The notes below the pieces were generated by a model. The model searched no databases. It saw only the letters and a program-made list of their open reading frames with translations, and was not told the DNA's origin. Positions 30,601 to 36,932 of a DNA stretch of 64,000 bases are shown in pieces. A program made the translations under genes and the position numbers. The first letter of the stretch is position 1. Each line of letters starts with the position of its first letter. Origin of the DNA: Xenorhabdus anantnagensis (GTDB taxonomy: Bacteria; Pseudomonadota; Gammaproteobacteria; Enterobacterales; Enterobacteriaceae); assembly GCF_028598555.1 (NCBI RefSeq), contig NZ_JAQRFN010000007.1:62001-126000 (forward strand), written 5' to 3'.

Positions 30601-33282
30601 CCAGACACCATTGATGGGATGATCAAACACTTACAGAATATATTGATGCAGATGGTGGCACATCCTGAGCAATTGGTGAAAAGCATCAGCCTGTACTCAC
30701 CGGAAGAGCGAATCGCATTATTGAAACCGCCAATGGAAATGCAGGATCCAGCTCTCTACCACCACCCGCTGTATCAGGGAATCCTCGATTGGGCTGAGCA
30801 ACACCCGAATGATATCGCGTTAATTGATGCCATCGGTCAATGCAGCTACGCACAATTGCTCCAGTCTGCACAAAGATTGGCGGCGCAAATTCATCAACAT
30901 CCTCGCAACCAATCTGAACTAATTGCGGTTCAGGTCAGCAAGGGTCGGGCGCAAATCATCACTGTTCTGGCAATTCTCCTGACGGGACGGGCTTATGTGC
31001 CGATGGATGTATCCTGGCCTCACTCGCGTTGCCAGAAGATCATTGAAAAAACTGGAACCCAGTTGATGATCAGCAGCAAATCATGGACAACAGACACCTG
31101 TGAAACCATCCAAATTACTCCTGATGGATGTGCATTGCTCCTGCCAGCACCTGCGCCCATGTCACTTCCTGTTCCTATTCACTGTGACAGTCTGGCTTAT
31201 GTGATTTTCACTTCTGGATCGACAGGAATACCGAAAGGTGTTGCTATCCGGCATGACACCGCGAATAACACCTTGATAGACATCAACCGTAAACTCAACG
31301 TTGTGCGGGGGGATACTTTGCTGGCGCTCAATGCCCTATGCTTTGATCTGTCCGTTTATGACATCTTCGGCGTTTTAGGTGTGGGTGGGAGATTGGTTAT
31401 TCCTACTGAGGATCAACGATACCAACCTGACGCCTTATTGTCCCTGATCCGTGAACACAACGTTACTATCTGGAATGCGGCTCCCGCGTTGTTCGAGCTT
31501 TTATTACAAGAAGTGGAAGCATTACAGGAAGTAGAAGCATTACAGGAAGTAGAAGCATTACAAGAAGTAGAAGCATTACAAGAAGTAGAAACATTAGTTG
31601 CAATGGACAGAGTGTTGTTATCCGGTGATTGGATACCTGTAAACCATGTACAACGTTGCCGCGATTGGCTTCCTAACTGCCGTATATTCAGCGGCGGTGG
31701 TGTTACCGAAGCCTCAGTCTGGTCGATTTTATTCGAAGTGCCACAAAGTGCCAGCTATAACCAGAGCATTCCTTATGGCAAAGCATTAGCCAATCAAGCC
31801 TTCCTGATCTTGGATAATGATCTGGAACCTGTACCGGCCCATGCCATCGGTGAAATGTATATCAGTGGAGTCGGATTGGCGATAGGTTACTACCAAGATC
31901 CGATTCGCACAGAAGAACGCTTCATCCAACACCCGATAAGTGGTGAACGCCTGTATCGCACAGGCGATTTAGGCCGCTGGCTGCCAGATGGCAATATCGA
32001 ATTCTTAGGCCGGATGGATAGTCAGGTTAAAATCAATGGTTATCGGGTTGAGCTGGGAGAGATTGAAAACACACTGATGGAAGTGGAGGAGATCCGCCAA
32101 TGTGCGTTGGTCAAAGTGAGTGGTTCATCTGATAGTCTGGCCGCGTATTATGTCAGTGATGTGCCGCTTGATGAAACTGGCTTGCGCCAACGCCTTGCCC
32201 AAACACTACCACCGTATATGGTGCCGGCTGTATTGGTGCAGATGCCGGAATTGCCGCTGAATGCCAGTGGCAAGATCGACCGTAAGCAACTGTCGGCACT
32301 CCATCACTTCGCGCCAAAACAGCTTCACTATCAAGCACCACAAACCGAGCAAGAACAGCAACTTTGCCAGCTCTGGCAGCAAAAACTAGGGGTGGATCAT
32401 ATTGGCGTGAGTGATGACTTTTTTGAATGTGGGGGCACCTCTATTCTGGCAATTCCTGTCTGCCAACAGATGTCCGCCATACTGGGACAGTCGATCCCTG
32501 TGATGGAATTGTTCAAGCAACGCAATATCTGTGGCATTCTGGACAGTCTGGAATACCAATTGATACAGCCATTGAACAAGAAAACAGCTCAGGAAACCTT
32601 GTGGATGATCCATCCAGCGATGGCAGGATGTGAAGTTTATCTGGATATCGCCAAAACACTGGAAGGGCAACTGCATTGTCTGGGAGTCGATAATTACAAT
32701 CTGTACCACCGACCGTTAATCACGTCATTGCATGACATTGCCCGCTTCTATCTGGAGCAAATGGAACACTATCAGCCATTGACTCAAGGCCCTGTGCATA
32801 TTTTGGGTTGGTCAATGGGAGGACTGATTGCGCTGGAAATTGCCGCCCAACTGGAAGCCAAAGGGGTTACTGATATCCATCTCTATCTGCTGGACAGTTT
32901 CTATCGGGTCAGCTTAAGCTCCATGCACCCAAGCTGGCGGCAAACGTTACTGCATGAGTTGGGGCTTGAAGGTGATGCCGCAGCACGGGCACTGGAAGCC
33001 GGCCCTGCGGATGATGGCATTTGCCAGAGTGACATTTCCCAACGCTTGCAACATAGCCAAGTCACCCTGTTCAAAGCCACCCGACTACCGAAATTTCATT
33101 CCCAGTTAAATAAACACGGAACGATATCGGCAGCCGAGGCAATGTATGCCAATGACAACCATATCGGGCAAGCTTGCCAGCATCTGTCTATCATTCCACT
33201 GCTTTGCGATCACCACGATATTATCGAGCAGAAATCACAGATTATTGAGCGTATTGAGGGAGTGTTAGAACTGGCTGATTAA
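21682..33282 (+). CDS. Three-module non-ribosomal peptide synthetase (C-A-T-E-C-A-T-C-A-T-TE)
   Basis: 3866 residues. Order with landmark residues: C1 (HHIVVDG 124), A1 (TSGTTGRPKG ~608), T1 (Ser993), E (HHLIVDA 1173, EGHGRQ, YGTLR), C2 (HHIIIDG 1641), A2 (TSGTTGKPKG 2114), T2 (Ser2497), C3 (HHISFDG 2703), A3 (TSGSTGIPKG 3177), T3 (Ser3587), TE (GWSMGG, Ser3711). All core motifs look intact. By reading pocket positions against GrsA I get A1 DAFILGAVCK and A2 DALMLGCVCK (no confident substrate, probably bulky hydrophobic). A3 gives DLYNLSGVWK, close to the cysteine code DLYNLSLIWK. The E domain makes residue 1 D. An N-terminal C domain suggests N-acylation of residue 1. No MbtH or tailoring genes are adjacent. 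Confidence 0.93.
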   Translation: MDNILASPFTYLFWNEWTLDPDSFKYNMVIDQTIHGDLDTNRLSRSLQELVNQYPLLKSRLEEESGELYWKPCPNYENPLIIFDSEENIRKFTLLPFDLKQGPLIRFGLFQQATQQFQLVMVLHHIVVDGESTEEFYHAISDLYNQRPLRHSPLTQEQIAEKFAQYHRQVEILEEHHPEQFWKTCLDGMHANNSLPYLSIKTKPSVKTDDEQELTGEFRFNLPLNEWQQLKRSLRHGIPFLIFKTLWAALIAQYSPDKKAHISYPLALTGSESLSLGAQINTAIFPLRLDDTASFASLYQQTLNYTSSLKAAPGLRFSSWPIFQVLRSTPVCQLNVTLSQAHLKDICLELEGCEVHYNHRFNNDLANSELVLEYQQQDDQWSFRIRYLPDRFHPTQIAVLGEQFQQLLVNALTHPETPLQQFPFLPPNQSRALLEFGNQGKQIDIHAKTLHESFQQQAKRYPQRVALIDNQQQLSYAELEQRSNQLAHLIQERYQQATGQSLSPDTLLPICLNRGVDMVIAMLAIIKAGAAYLPLDPQIPSQRLAYILADSQSRLVITQLAHQTKLNDHGQDLALLSLDNPKDNYHNQPDYAPESAAGSRSLAYCIYTSGTTGRPKGTLLEHRGVLTMLAGQYAVLNKDLGMPQCWLQFASVAFDAHVFETFITLCFGHTLVIASEEERHDLDLLIKLIEQYQVEGAIFPPTLLKTKPELPVKLQTILVGGESTPQAILDHYAMQGRRVFNAYGPTEASVCVAMHHYRECGGNERNIGQLLLGVHAYVLDEQLQLVPMGVGGELYLSGTVLAREYLGQPELTAKAFIANPFTQHADDQRLYRTGDQARWLPSGELEYLGRKDFQVKIRGHRVELTEIEQAFIAASGLSQCTVQVRGQKNHSQIVIYYVSDITLSEDNLRRTLQLSLPDYMMPSAFVQLETLPMTINGKLDTAALPEPDFKQSHHFYRAANTELEHKLQTIWQHILGQDEVGIDDDFFHLGGDSISVIRLISEMRRQQLPCSTKLLHQCRTIAKLATQLAETTETQIQPAEQGILQGDFPLHPIQHWFFEQEFTQSNHWNQAFLIRVPPLLPQKLETAIQALAERHDMLRTRFLSVERQCYLDITQVPPTALKICHYDQLSESEFNHRLDSWQSDFDIANGPLWRFAYIDGYPDGSARIYCALHHLIVDAVSWRILLDDLKQLYHGEAFDHSEAFDHSKILGPKTASYRQWQTALTEQIPHFESRHEFWQQQCVSQYDYRLLLDTCETRQYLWQTLPSAASTRLLNVTSGTDKRGSDKHSSIKHSPNEVLLTALLHTLSHVSGISNHTLLLEGHGRQLPSVQLDVGRTVGWFTALYPLHFSVGSEKANGEKTNGEKKISLPQVQATLANVPDSGISYGTLRSGLSLPYPAVVFNYLGQLQTNESDWQITAETAGQTIHPNNNGDTDLLTLNVWFIGQALHYRWDGLLSQTQLVHLDHHFQTELMRLIDNVTSSSDIILKETDHGIDPALLARLPAGLEPVWVYAANSLQQGFIHHHLSHPHNSTYHFQFILDYTQPIEPRHYRKAWLCAQQKYPILRTGFDWQDQPQQIVFQHAELSWQYHDLSTHATPEQALVELSQQQNSQPFDLHQPELMRVCLVKLAADRYSLIHTSHHIIIDGWSNQILLEYVHHTYQQLQAGQSPDIHIDTAYLATQRYYASQAEECRNHWQQYTTQHWESTDISLLLNAPDTGTSEAQATAYHTLPHAVALSLQETARNHGLTLNVMLQFAWHKLLHLFSQQTQTIIGITLSGRNHPVAGIENSVGLFINTLPLAMDWEPQLTCLQQLRTLHQRMIDLDAYSYQPLAELPFSGEKLFQTLFVYENYPTTELDTMQASVRTAKGETDYPLNLIAEGDVEQGLKFSLAYKPSCLNAERANAILEMLSVLLARLPSHLHYPHQQLSALSDNKRRQLLEEWAFVAPESETWEPSTLHGLLEKQTRLTPHHPALMDDQRTLSYQELDDISSRYAAQLRAIYRQRFQRELASGELIGLCCKRSIDMIVALLTILKAGAAYVPMDPKSPTERLDYILQDSKMRLVLTEPDLASLFERPNLQQLYLSELADTENTDNIPSFLPQVEPEQLAYVIYTSGTTGKPKGTLIEHRGPANMARSLLSRIGLGSAQPGLRFLQFSSLVFDAHLMESFPAFVGGHTLVVASDTQRYDLQELQTMLQKRQVNYAMLPPPLLKLKPTLPDSLQWLLVGGEAVSQDVLDHYADQGRNVFNCYGPTEASVCSTTNPYRYNGATNIGKPLAKDGVYVLDTNLQPQPVGVPGELFLSGIGLSRGYLNQPALSQEKFIANPYQQHTDHSRLYRTGDVVRWLEEGSLEYLGRNDSQVKIRGHRIELGEIESVLATVSGVDQAVAIIHGKESPRIVCYYTSASGVESAEIRKFLAQKLPNYMQPSALIPLPLIPMTINGKLDRRKFPAPTFTDLQQGYSPAETPLQQQCCDIWAELLPSERIGIDDNFFQLGGNSIMAIQLSNRLSQALQRQIPLAALNRHPTIRSLCSFLSNHSSHIEQLDEIPKADLQRSILSFSQMRLWFVETLMQESHVYHIPLLFSLRADTQIESFIRSLQAVVCRHQVLRCTFVQGDLVQDDLMQDDLMQSDLVQEDKEAFFLQAHDEALQVPRAEVQADAWSDFLHQEIFRAFDLRREYPIRAKLLQRIEADGDISYFCLINIHHISFDGWSLNVLLRELAEFYIAELNQRPPALAPLSIQYMDYATWQQQLLSSDKLEPLKQFWLQQLQHCPQLELPCDYPRPNIFDHRGHTVTFSIAPHLSHQLRQLARQLGVTLHAVLLTGVNFLLVRYCGQHDIIVGNPIANRSHPQLEPLIGMFVNMLVLRNQITTDWSVTEQIRQVFGNTIASQQHQDMPFEKLVESLNLKRDLSRHPLFQVSFSLEQKANVLDDNAPFVMQNLVDLYDVAKFDLGFYFEDGDEALSGNINYATALFAPDTIDGMIKHLQNILMQMVAHPEQLVKSISLYSPEERIALLKPPMEMQDPALYHHPLYQGILDWAEQHPNDIALIDAIGQCSYAQLLQSAQRLAAQIHQHPRNQSELIAVQVSKGRAQIITVLAILLTGRAYVPMDVSWPHSRCQKIIEKTGTQLMISSKSWTTDTCETIQITPDGCALLLPAPAPMSLPVPIHCDSLAYVIFTSGSTGIPKGVAIRHDTANNTLIDINRKLNVVRGDTLLALNALCFDLSVYDIFGVLGVGGRLVIPTEDQRYQPDALLSLIREHNVTIWNAAPALFELLLQEVEALQEVEALQEVEALQEVEALQEVETLVAMDRVLLSGDWIPVNHVQRCRDWLPNCRIFSGGGVTEASVWSILFEVPQSASYNQSIPYGKALANQAFLILDNDLEPVPAHAIGEMYISGVGLAIGYYQDPIRTEERFIQHPISGERLYRTGDLGRWLPDGNIEFLGRMDSQVKINGYRVELGEIENTLMEVEEIRQCALVKVSGSSDSLAAYYVSDVPLDETGLRQRLAQTLPPYMVPAVLVQMPELPLNASGKIDRKQLSALHHFAPKQLHYQAPQTEQEQQLCQLWQQKLGVDHIGVSDDFFECGGTSILAIPVCQQMSAILGQSIPVMELFKQRNICGILDSLEYQLIQPLNKKTAQETLWMIHPAMAGCEVYLDIAKTLEGQLHCLGVDNYNLYHRPLITSLHDIARFYLEQMEHYQPLTQGPVHILGWSMGGLIALEIAAQLEAKGVTDIHLYLLDSFYRVSLSSMHPSWRQTLLHELGLEGDAAARALEAGPADDGICQSDISQRLQHSQVTLFKATRLPKFHSQLNKHGTISAAEAMYANDNHIGQACQHLSIIPLLCDHHDIIEQKSQIIERIEGVLELAD
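25267..25302 (+). repeat. In-frame 2 x 18-bp repeat in NRPS E domain
   Basis: GAAGCTTTCGATCATAGC is repeated twice and encodes EAFDHS twice (residues 1196-1207), just after the E-domain HHLIVDA motif. A loop insertion that keeps the frame. Confidence 0.85.
25741..25770 (+). repeat. In-frame 2 x 15-bp repeat in NRPS E domain
   Basis: GAAAAAGCAAATGGT followed by GAAAAAACAAATGGT and a partial third unit encodes EKANG-EKTNG-EKK (residues 1354 on). It sits in a loop between the RTVGWFTALYP and YGTLR motifs. Confidence 0.85.
29521..29580 (+). repeat. In-frame 4 x 15-bp minisatellite in NRPS C3
   Basis: Four units of GATGATTTAATGCAA type encode (G/D/S)DL(V/M)Q four times (residues 2614-2633). The array lies in the strand-loop region after RCTFVQ in the N-terminal lobe of C3, where ordinary C domains have a short turn. 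Confidence 0.9.
31507..31596 (+). repeat. In-frame 5 x 18-bp minisatellite in NRPS A3
   Basis: Five near-identical units CAAGAAGTAGAAGCATTA encode QEVEAL five times (residues 3276-3305). They sit between WNAAPALFELLL and MDRVLLSGDW in the cysteine-type A domain. Unit-to-unit identity is very high, which points to recent slippage growth. Confidence 0.95.
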
Positions 33283-33309
33283 GTCAATTTTAGTAAGTCT
33301 TTAGTAAAA

Positions 33310-33349
33310 AGGCGCAATTTTTAGGGTAAGAGTCCTATTAATTGCGCCT
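33310..33349 (+). terminator. Terminator after the NRPS gene
   Basis: Arms AGGCGCAAT (33310-33318) and ATTGCGCCT (33341-33349), 27 bp past the NRPS stop, followed by AATTATTT. A second perfect palindrome, ATTTCCTAAT-CAG-ATTAGGAAAT (33354-33376), follows at once. Confidence 0.6.
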
Positions 33350-33407
33350 AATTATTTCCTAATCAGATTAGGAAATATATATCCTTCATCTTCTTAATAG
33401 CGTTAAA

Positions 33408-33461
33408 CGAACCTTTCAACTTGATTACGCCTATCGAGCGTGCCAAGCGGGTATAAAAGAA
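33408..33461 (+). pseudogene. IS1 insA fragment
   Basis: 18 codons reading RTFQLDYAYRACQAGIKE, homologous to InsA residues RTFQLKYAYRACRAGIKE of copy A. The DNA is diverged. It is a scrap of an older IS1 insertion right after the NRPS terminator. Confidence 0.75.
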
Positions 33462-33898
33462 CTCAACTTGTTGATCAAAATCTGGAGCCTACTTCACAGC
33501 AAGAAACAGCAACACCGTTCCTCATCAATGAATTTAAGCAAGGTGATATTCTCTATGATCTGGATGCACCAAGGGCTAGCGCTTTATCAAAGCTAGATAA
33601 AATGGGATTTAAGCGTAAAGGCCCTACGCTAGATTCTTCAAAAACATTATTGTCCAGATTCGGTTAATGTCTTGGAAAAAAGGAAAAGATAAAAAACAAT
33701 ATACTGATACAAAATGACATAACCAATGCTGTCTGGGATGCCAATAAACCAACAGAATATGCCAGCGATAAAAGTATCAAAAAAGAGTTACATGATTACA
33801 AGCGTGTGATGGGATTTAGGGAATTTCTCTCTACTCATTCTAAATACAATGTTAAAAATGATGAAGCACTCTTAACAGCATTAGTATTACTGGATTAA
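33440..33898 (+). pseudogene. Decayed reading frame of unknown family
   Basis: A frame encodes DQNLEPTSQQETATPFLINE through DAPRASALSKLDKMGFKRKG to a TAA at 33665. The same frame then continues, without a start codon, with NDITNAVWDANKPTEYASDK and KELHDYKRVMGFREFLSTHS to a TAA at 33896. Composition and continuity suggest one gene of about 150 codons split by a stop and missing its 5' end at the IS1 scrap. I recognise no family. Confidence 0.5.
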
Positions 33899-33933
33899 GC
33901 TGGCTAATTCAAAATAACTTAGCCAGCTTTACA

Positions 33934-34713
33934 CTATTCAAAATCCTGAAAAGTCGGGCCTTGGAAATAAACAGCGTTGATATGGCAACTGCGAGGTTGG
34001 GTGATCACAAACCGTAGCGTTTCCCATACGGAACGGCCGTTAAGCATTTGCTTTCCTGTTGTTTTATGATCAATTTGATGATCACCTAACTCCTCATCAA
34101 AGCCATTAAGTTCAAAGTCAGGTGGATAAAGCCCGGTCACGCGAATATTTTCTTTGCTTAAATGATGGGCTAAATTCTGGCTAAAGCCACTCATGGCATG
34201 TTTAGCTGCAAAGAATGCCGGATGAGCGACGGATTCAGTAAATTGAGGAATACCACAAACTGATACCATTGCAACAATGTCGGCACCTTTTGACTGGCGC
34301 AGGCTCGGCAAGAGTGCCTTGGTCAGCAGGATAGAACCGGTTATACCTGAATTCACTGTACTGACGATATCAGCATCACGATCACCTTCTCCTAAATGCC
34401 CTTCCAACCATTGGGCAGCACTCAAAATCAGAATATCGATAGGTTGATTGTCTTGCAGCAACTGAGTGGCGAAATCACTCACAGATCGGGCATCACTCAT
34501 ATCACACTGGTAACCTCGGGCTATGCCGCCTTCATTGCGGATAATTTCACATGTCGCTTCAACGCTGGCTAATTGGCGGGCACAGAGATCAACATATGCG
34601 CCTTCACGGGCCAACCAAACAGAAACTGCCTGCCCAAAATCACGCCCTCCGCCTGTCACCACCACTCGCTTACCTTTCAAAACACTCGATACTTTAACTT
34701 CATTGAACATCAT
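33934..34713 (-). CDS. SDR-family oxidoreductase with altered active site
   Basis: 259 residues. Rossmann fold of the classical short-chain dehydrogenases: TGGGRDFGQAV (cofactor loop), CDMSDARS, LILSAA, and the serine region VAMVSVCG. The catalytic YxxxK is replaced: HPAFFAAKHAMSG has phenylalanine where tyrosine is expected, with the lysine kept. AAGGAAAGCC precedes ATGATG. It lies between the NRPS locus and hpaR, convergent with the decayed frame. Substrate unknown. The Tyr-to-Phe change suggests weak catalysis, a different reaction, or a non-catalytic role. Confidence 0.8.
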   Translation of the reverse strand: MMFNEVKVSSVLKGKRVVVTGGGRDFGQAVSVWLAREGAYVDLCARQLASVEATCEIIRNEGGIARGYQCDMSDARSVSDFATQLLQDNQPIDILILSAAQWLEGHLGEGDRDADIVSTVNSGITGSILLTKALLPSLRQSKGADIVAMVSVCGIPQFTESVAHPAFFAAKHAMSGFSQNLAHHLSKENIRVTGLYPPDFELNGFDEELGDHQIDHKTTGKQMLNGRSVWETLRFVITQPRSCHINAVYFQGPTFQDFE

Positions 34714-34793
34714 GTTGGCTTTCCTTATATCAGTGATTAAGCTGGATGAGGAACCGTCACTCTGCTGGTCTGATTTATTAATAAGTTACGGTT

Positions 34794-34875
34794 TATACCC
34801 TTCGTCTTTCAAATTGCCACTTTGTTGGTTGTACTCCCTGGCCGCCGCGACGCATCTTGAAATTCATTGGGTTTA
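34794..34875. repeat. TATACCC palindromic repeat, copy 1
   Basis: Starts TATACCCTTCGTCTTTCAA and ends ATCTTGAAATTCATTGGGTTTA. The same borders recur at 40625-40683 and 62845-62940. The ends are inverted (TATACCC...GGGTNTA), like a small palindromic REP or MITE-type element. It lies upstream of the SDR gene. Confidence 0.65.
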
Positions 34876-35195
34876 GAAAGCCAACTTTACTTGAAAGTTT
34901 TCATTATAGTGCTATTACTTTGTGCTATTTTTATATGATTTTAAAAAATTTTTTATGTTTCAAATACAAAAGTTATCTCAATTTCCATTTCAGCAATGAT
35001 TCAATCAGCTTTGTTTTTAATTATATTTTTATTAAAAAAAACGCCGCAATACCTTATAGAAACTTCAATTTTCTTTAATTAATTTTATGAAATTTACCTA
35101 CTGCGGCTTTATACTACATTTAAAATAACCAAAAAAATAATTCGTTATTACATTCATAAAGTGCTAATGATTATTATATTCATAAATTTTTAATC
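34876..35195. other. AT-rich gap between SDR gene and hpaR
   Basis: 320 bp in which I see no supported gene or clear terminator for hpaR. Confidence 0.4.
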
Positions 35196-35636
35196 TTATA
35201 CCTCATCCATATCTTCTGGAGAATGATTTCCGATAGAATTAAATTCATCCAATAACCCTAAAAATTGAGTTAACTTTTCTGGAGAAAAGGCAATCTCAAT
35301 CTCCTTATAGCTTTCTTCTATCGGCCCTTTTACCTGATCATAGTATTTCTGGCCCTTCGAAGTCAGGCTAATATACAGCTTGCGCTTATCGTTTAAAGGC
35401 TTCATACGGTGGATAAGGCCTTCACGCTCCATACGTGTCAAAATACCTGTCAGGCTTGGACGCAAAATATAAGTGTGGCGAGATAACTCATGAAAATCAA
35501 CAGAACGCCTATGTGCCAGTATTGATATAATGCGCCATTGCTGTTCCGTCAGCTTATAATCTTTCAATATAGGCCGAAAGAAAAACATAGCTGTGCCTTT
35601 AGCTTGAAGTAATGAAATTGTCAAAGATTGGTTCAT
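35196..35636 (-). CDS. hpaR: HpaR, MarR-family repressor of homoprotocatechuate degradation
   Basis: 146 residues. Winged-helix MarR protein very like enteric HpaR: SLTISLLQAKGTAMFFFRPI, LTEQQWRIISILAHR, LRPSLTGILTRMEREGLIHR, KRKLYISLTSKGQ. It represses the meta-cleavage operon and is released by pathway aromatics. It is divergent from hpaG1, the usual arrangement, with its likely operators in the 660-bp gap between. Confidence 0.95.
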   Translation of the reverse strand: MNQSLTISLLQAKGTAMFFFRPILKDYKLTEQQWRIISILAHRRSVDFHELSRHTYILRPSLTGILTRMEREGLIHRMKPLNDKRKLYISLTSKGQKYYDQVKGPIEESYKEIEIAFSPEKLTQFLGLLDEFNSIGNHSPEDMDEV

Positions 35637-35864
35637 AATTAAAGTAAACTCTTTTCAGTTAAATCAGTTACATATAAATTATAATCTTGGCGCATAATGC
35701 GTTTAATTATAGTCGTCACGGTTATTTCAAATTTCATACAATGGAATACATAAAGTAATAAAGACTATATCATGCTTATCGATACCCCCTCATAAAAACA
35801 ATTCAATATAAACAATAAAATAAAAATCTCTCTTAAAATTTTAAAAAAGATAATCTAATAATAG
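35637..35864. promoter_or_regulatory. hpaR promoter region
   Basis: Noncoding AT-rich DNA directly upstream of hpaR. HpaR autoregulation sites are expected here by analogy with E. coli, but I cannot place a defined operator. Confidence 0.35.
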
Positions 35865-36299
35865 TTAGGTTCGATCTCAAATGACTCTACCAGTAATATA
35901 ACGGAAAATGTTAATGTGTAAAAAACATCCATAGATAAGGCATTGTTGCACAGATCACGATTAAAATTAACAAATTTATTTGGAATATAGAGCATATAAC
36001 ATAGAATAACTAATGTTATATACTCTATATTTAATATTACATTGTCAACACAGCATATCAATAAATCACCTTGCCATACGTCATTTAGTTTTCAAGGAAC
36101 TGTCTTAGATTTGATCTCAAATGACTTTACCAACAATATAACAGTGGATTTTGGTGTATAAAAAACAAGCGCCCACAAGGCACTGTTACATAGATCACAA
36201 TTAAAATTAACAATTTATCTAACATATTGAAGATTATTACCACATGCCTTATTAATAAATCATCTTGCCATACGTCATTCAGGTTTCAAGGAGCTGTCA
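35865..36299 (+). repeat. Duplicated leader in front of hpaG1
   Basis: Two direct copies: A at 35865-36104 and B at 36105-36299. Both open with TTAG(G/A)TT(C/T)GATCTCAAATGACT and contain AGATCAC(G/A)ATTAAAATTAACAA. Both end CTTGCCATACGTCATT...TTCAAGGA(A/G)CTGTC. In copy B this last part is the ribosome site of hpaG1, so copy A still carries a relic ribosome site without a gene. Copy A has an extra piece of about 45 bp holding the hairpin listed separately. Confidence 0.85.
35985..36030. promoter_or_regulatory. Long inverted repeat inside leader copy A
   Basis: Arms ATATAGAGCATATAACAT (35985-36002) and ATGTTATATACTCTATAT (36013-36030) pair at 17 of 18 positions around a 10-nt loop. Absent from leader copy B. 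It could be an operator for HpaR or HpaA, a terminator-like structure, or a tiny inserted element. Confidence 0.6.
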
Positions 36300-36932
36300 A
36301 TGAAAGGCACTGTCTTTGCCGTTGCCCTCAACCATAGTAGCCAAATCAGTTTCTGGCATGAGACATTTCACCAAGTACCTTATAATTCCCCCCCAAAAAC
36401 GCCAATTTGGTTTATAAAACCCCGCAATACCGTCATTAACTCAGGGGATATTATTCCTCATCCCATCGGTGAAACGGTGCAAAGTGGAGCAACTTTGGCG
36501 CTGTTGATAGGAAAAACAGCACACAAAGTTTCAGTTCAGGAGGCAGAACAATATATTGCAGGTTATGCATTGGCAAACGAAATTAGCCTACCAGAAACTT
36601 CATTTTATCGTCCCGCCATTAAAGAAAAATGTCGGGACGGTTTTTGTCCGATGGGTCAAATGTCCAAGACTCATTCAGTGGAATCACTCGATATCGTGAC
36701 CGAGATTAACGGACACGAAGTCGATCGCTGGTCTACCCAAGATCTTGTCCGTTCAGCACCAGAATTGTTGGCAGCATTAAGCGAATTCGCCACTTTAAAA
36801 GAGGGTGATGCAATTCTATTGGGAACTCCCCACCAGCGTGTCACTCTCCATCCTGCCGACAAAGTCACAGTCAGGGCCGAAGGCTTCCCTAACTTGGAAA
36901 ATTCGGTTGTATTGACTGGAGGTCAAGAATGA
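36300..36932 (+). CDS. hpaG1: HpaG1, N-terminal-half subunit of OPET decarboxylase/HHDD isomerase
   Basis: 210 residues. Corresponds to the N-terminal half of E. coli HpaG (PPKTPIWFIKPRNTVI, SGATLALLIGKTAHKV, FYRPAIKEKCRDGFCPMG). It belongs to the fumarylacetoacetate-hydrolase fold. HpaG decarboxylates 5-oxopent-3-ene-1,2,5-tricarboxylate and isomerises the product. In many enterics the two halves are one protein of about 429 residues; here they are separate genes overlapping by ATGA. Ribosome site AAGGAGC. First gene of the hpa catabolic operon. Confidence 0.93.
   Translation: MKGTVFAVALNHSSQISFWHETFHQVPYNSPPKTPIWFIKPRNTVINSGDIIPHPIGETVQSGATLALLIGKTAHKVSVQEAEQYIAGYALANEISLPETSFYRPAIKEKCRDGFCPMGQMSKTHSVESLDIVTEINGHEVDRWSTQDLVRSAPELLAALSEFATLKEGDAILLGTPHQRVTLHPADKVTVRAEGFPNLENSVVLTGGQE

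Noticed and set aside
31507-31596. Regular repeats as a CRISPR array
   Set aside because: Contiguous in-frame units without spacers inside an NRPS gene; a coding minisatellite.
34857-35078. 73-residue frame upstream of hpaR
   Set aside because: Composition of AT-rich noncoding DNA (Phe/Asn/Tyr/Lys), overlaps a palindromic repeat, no Shine-Dalgarno.
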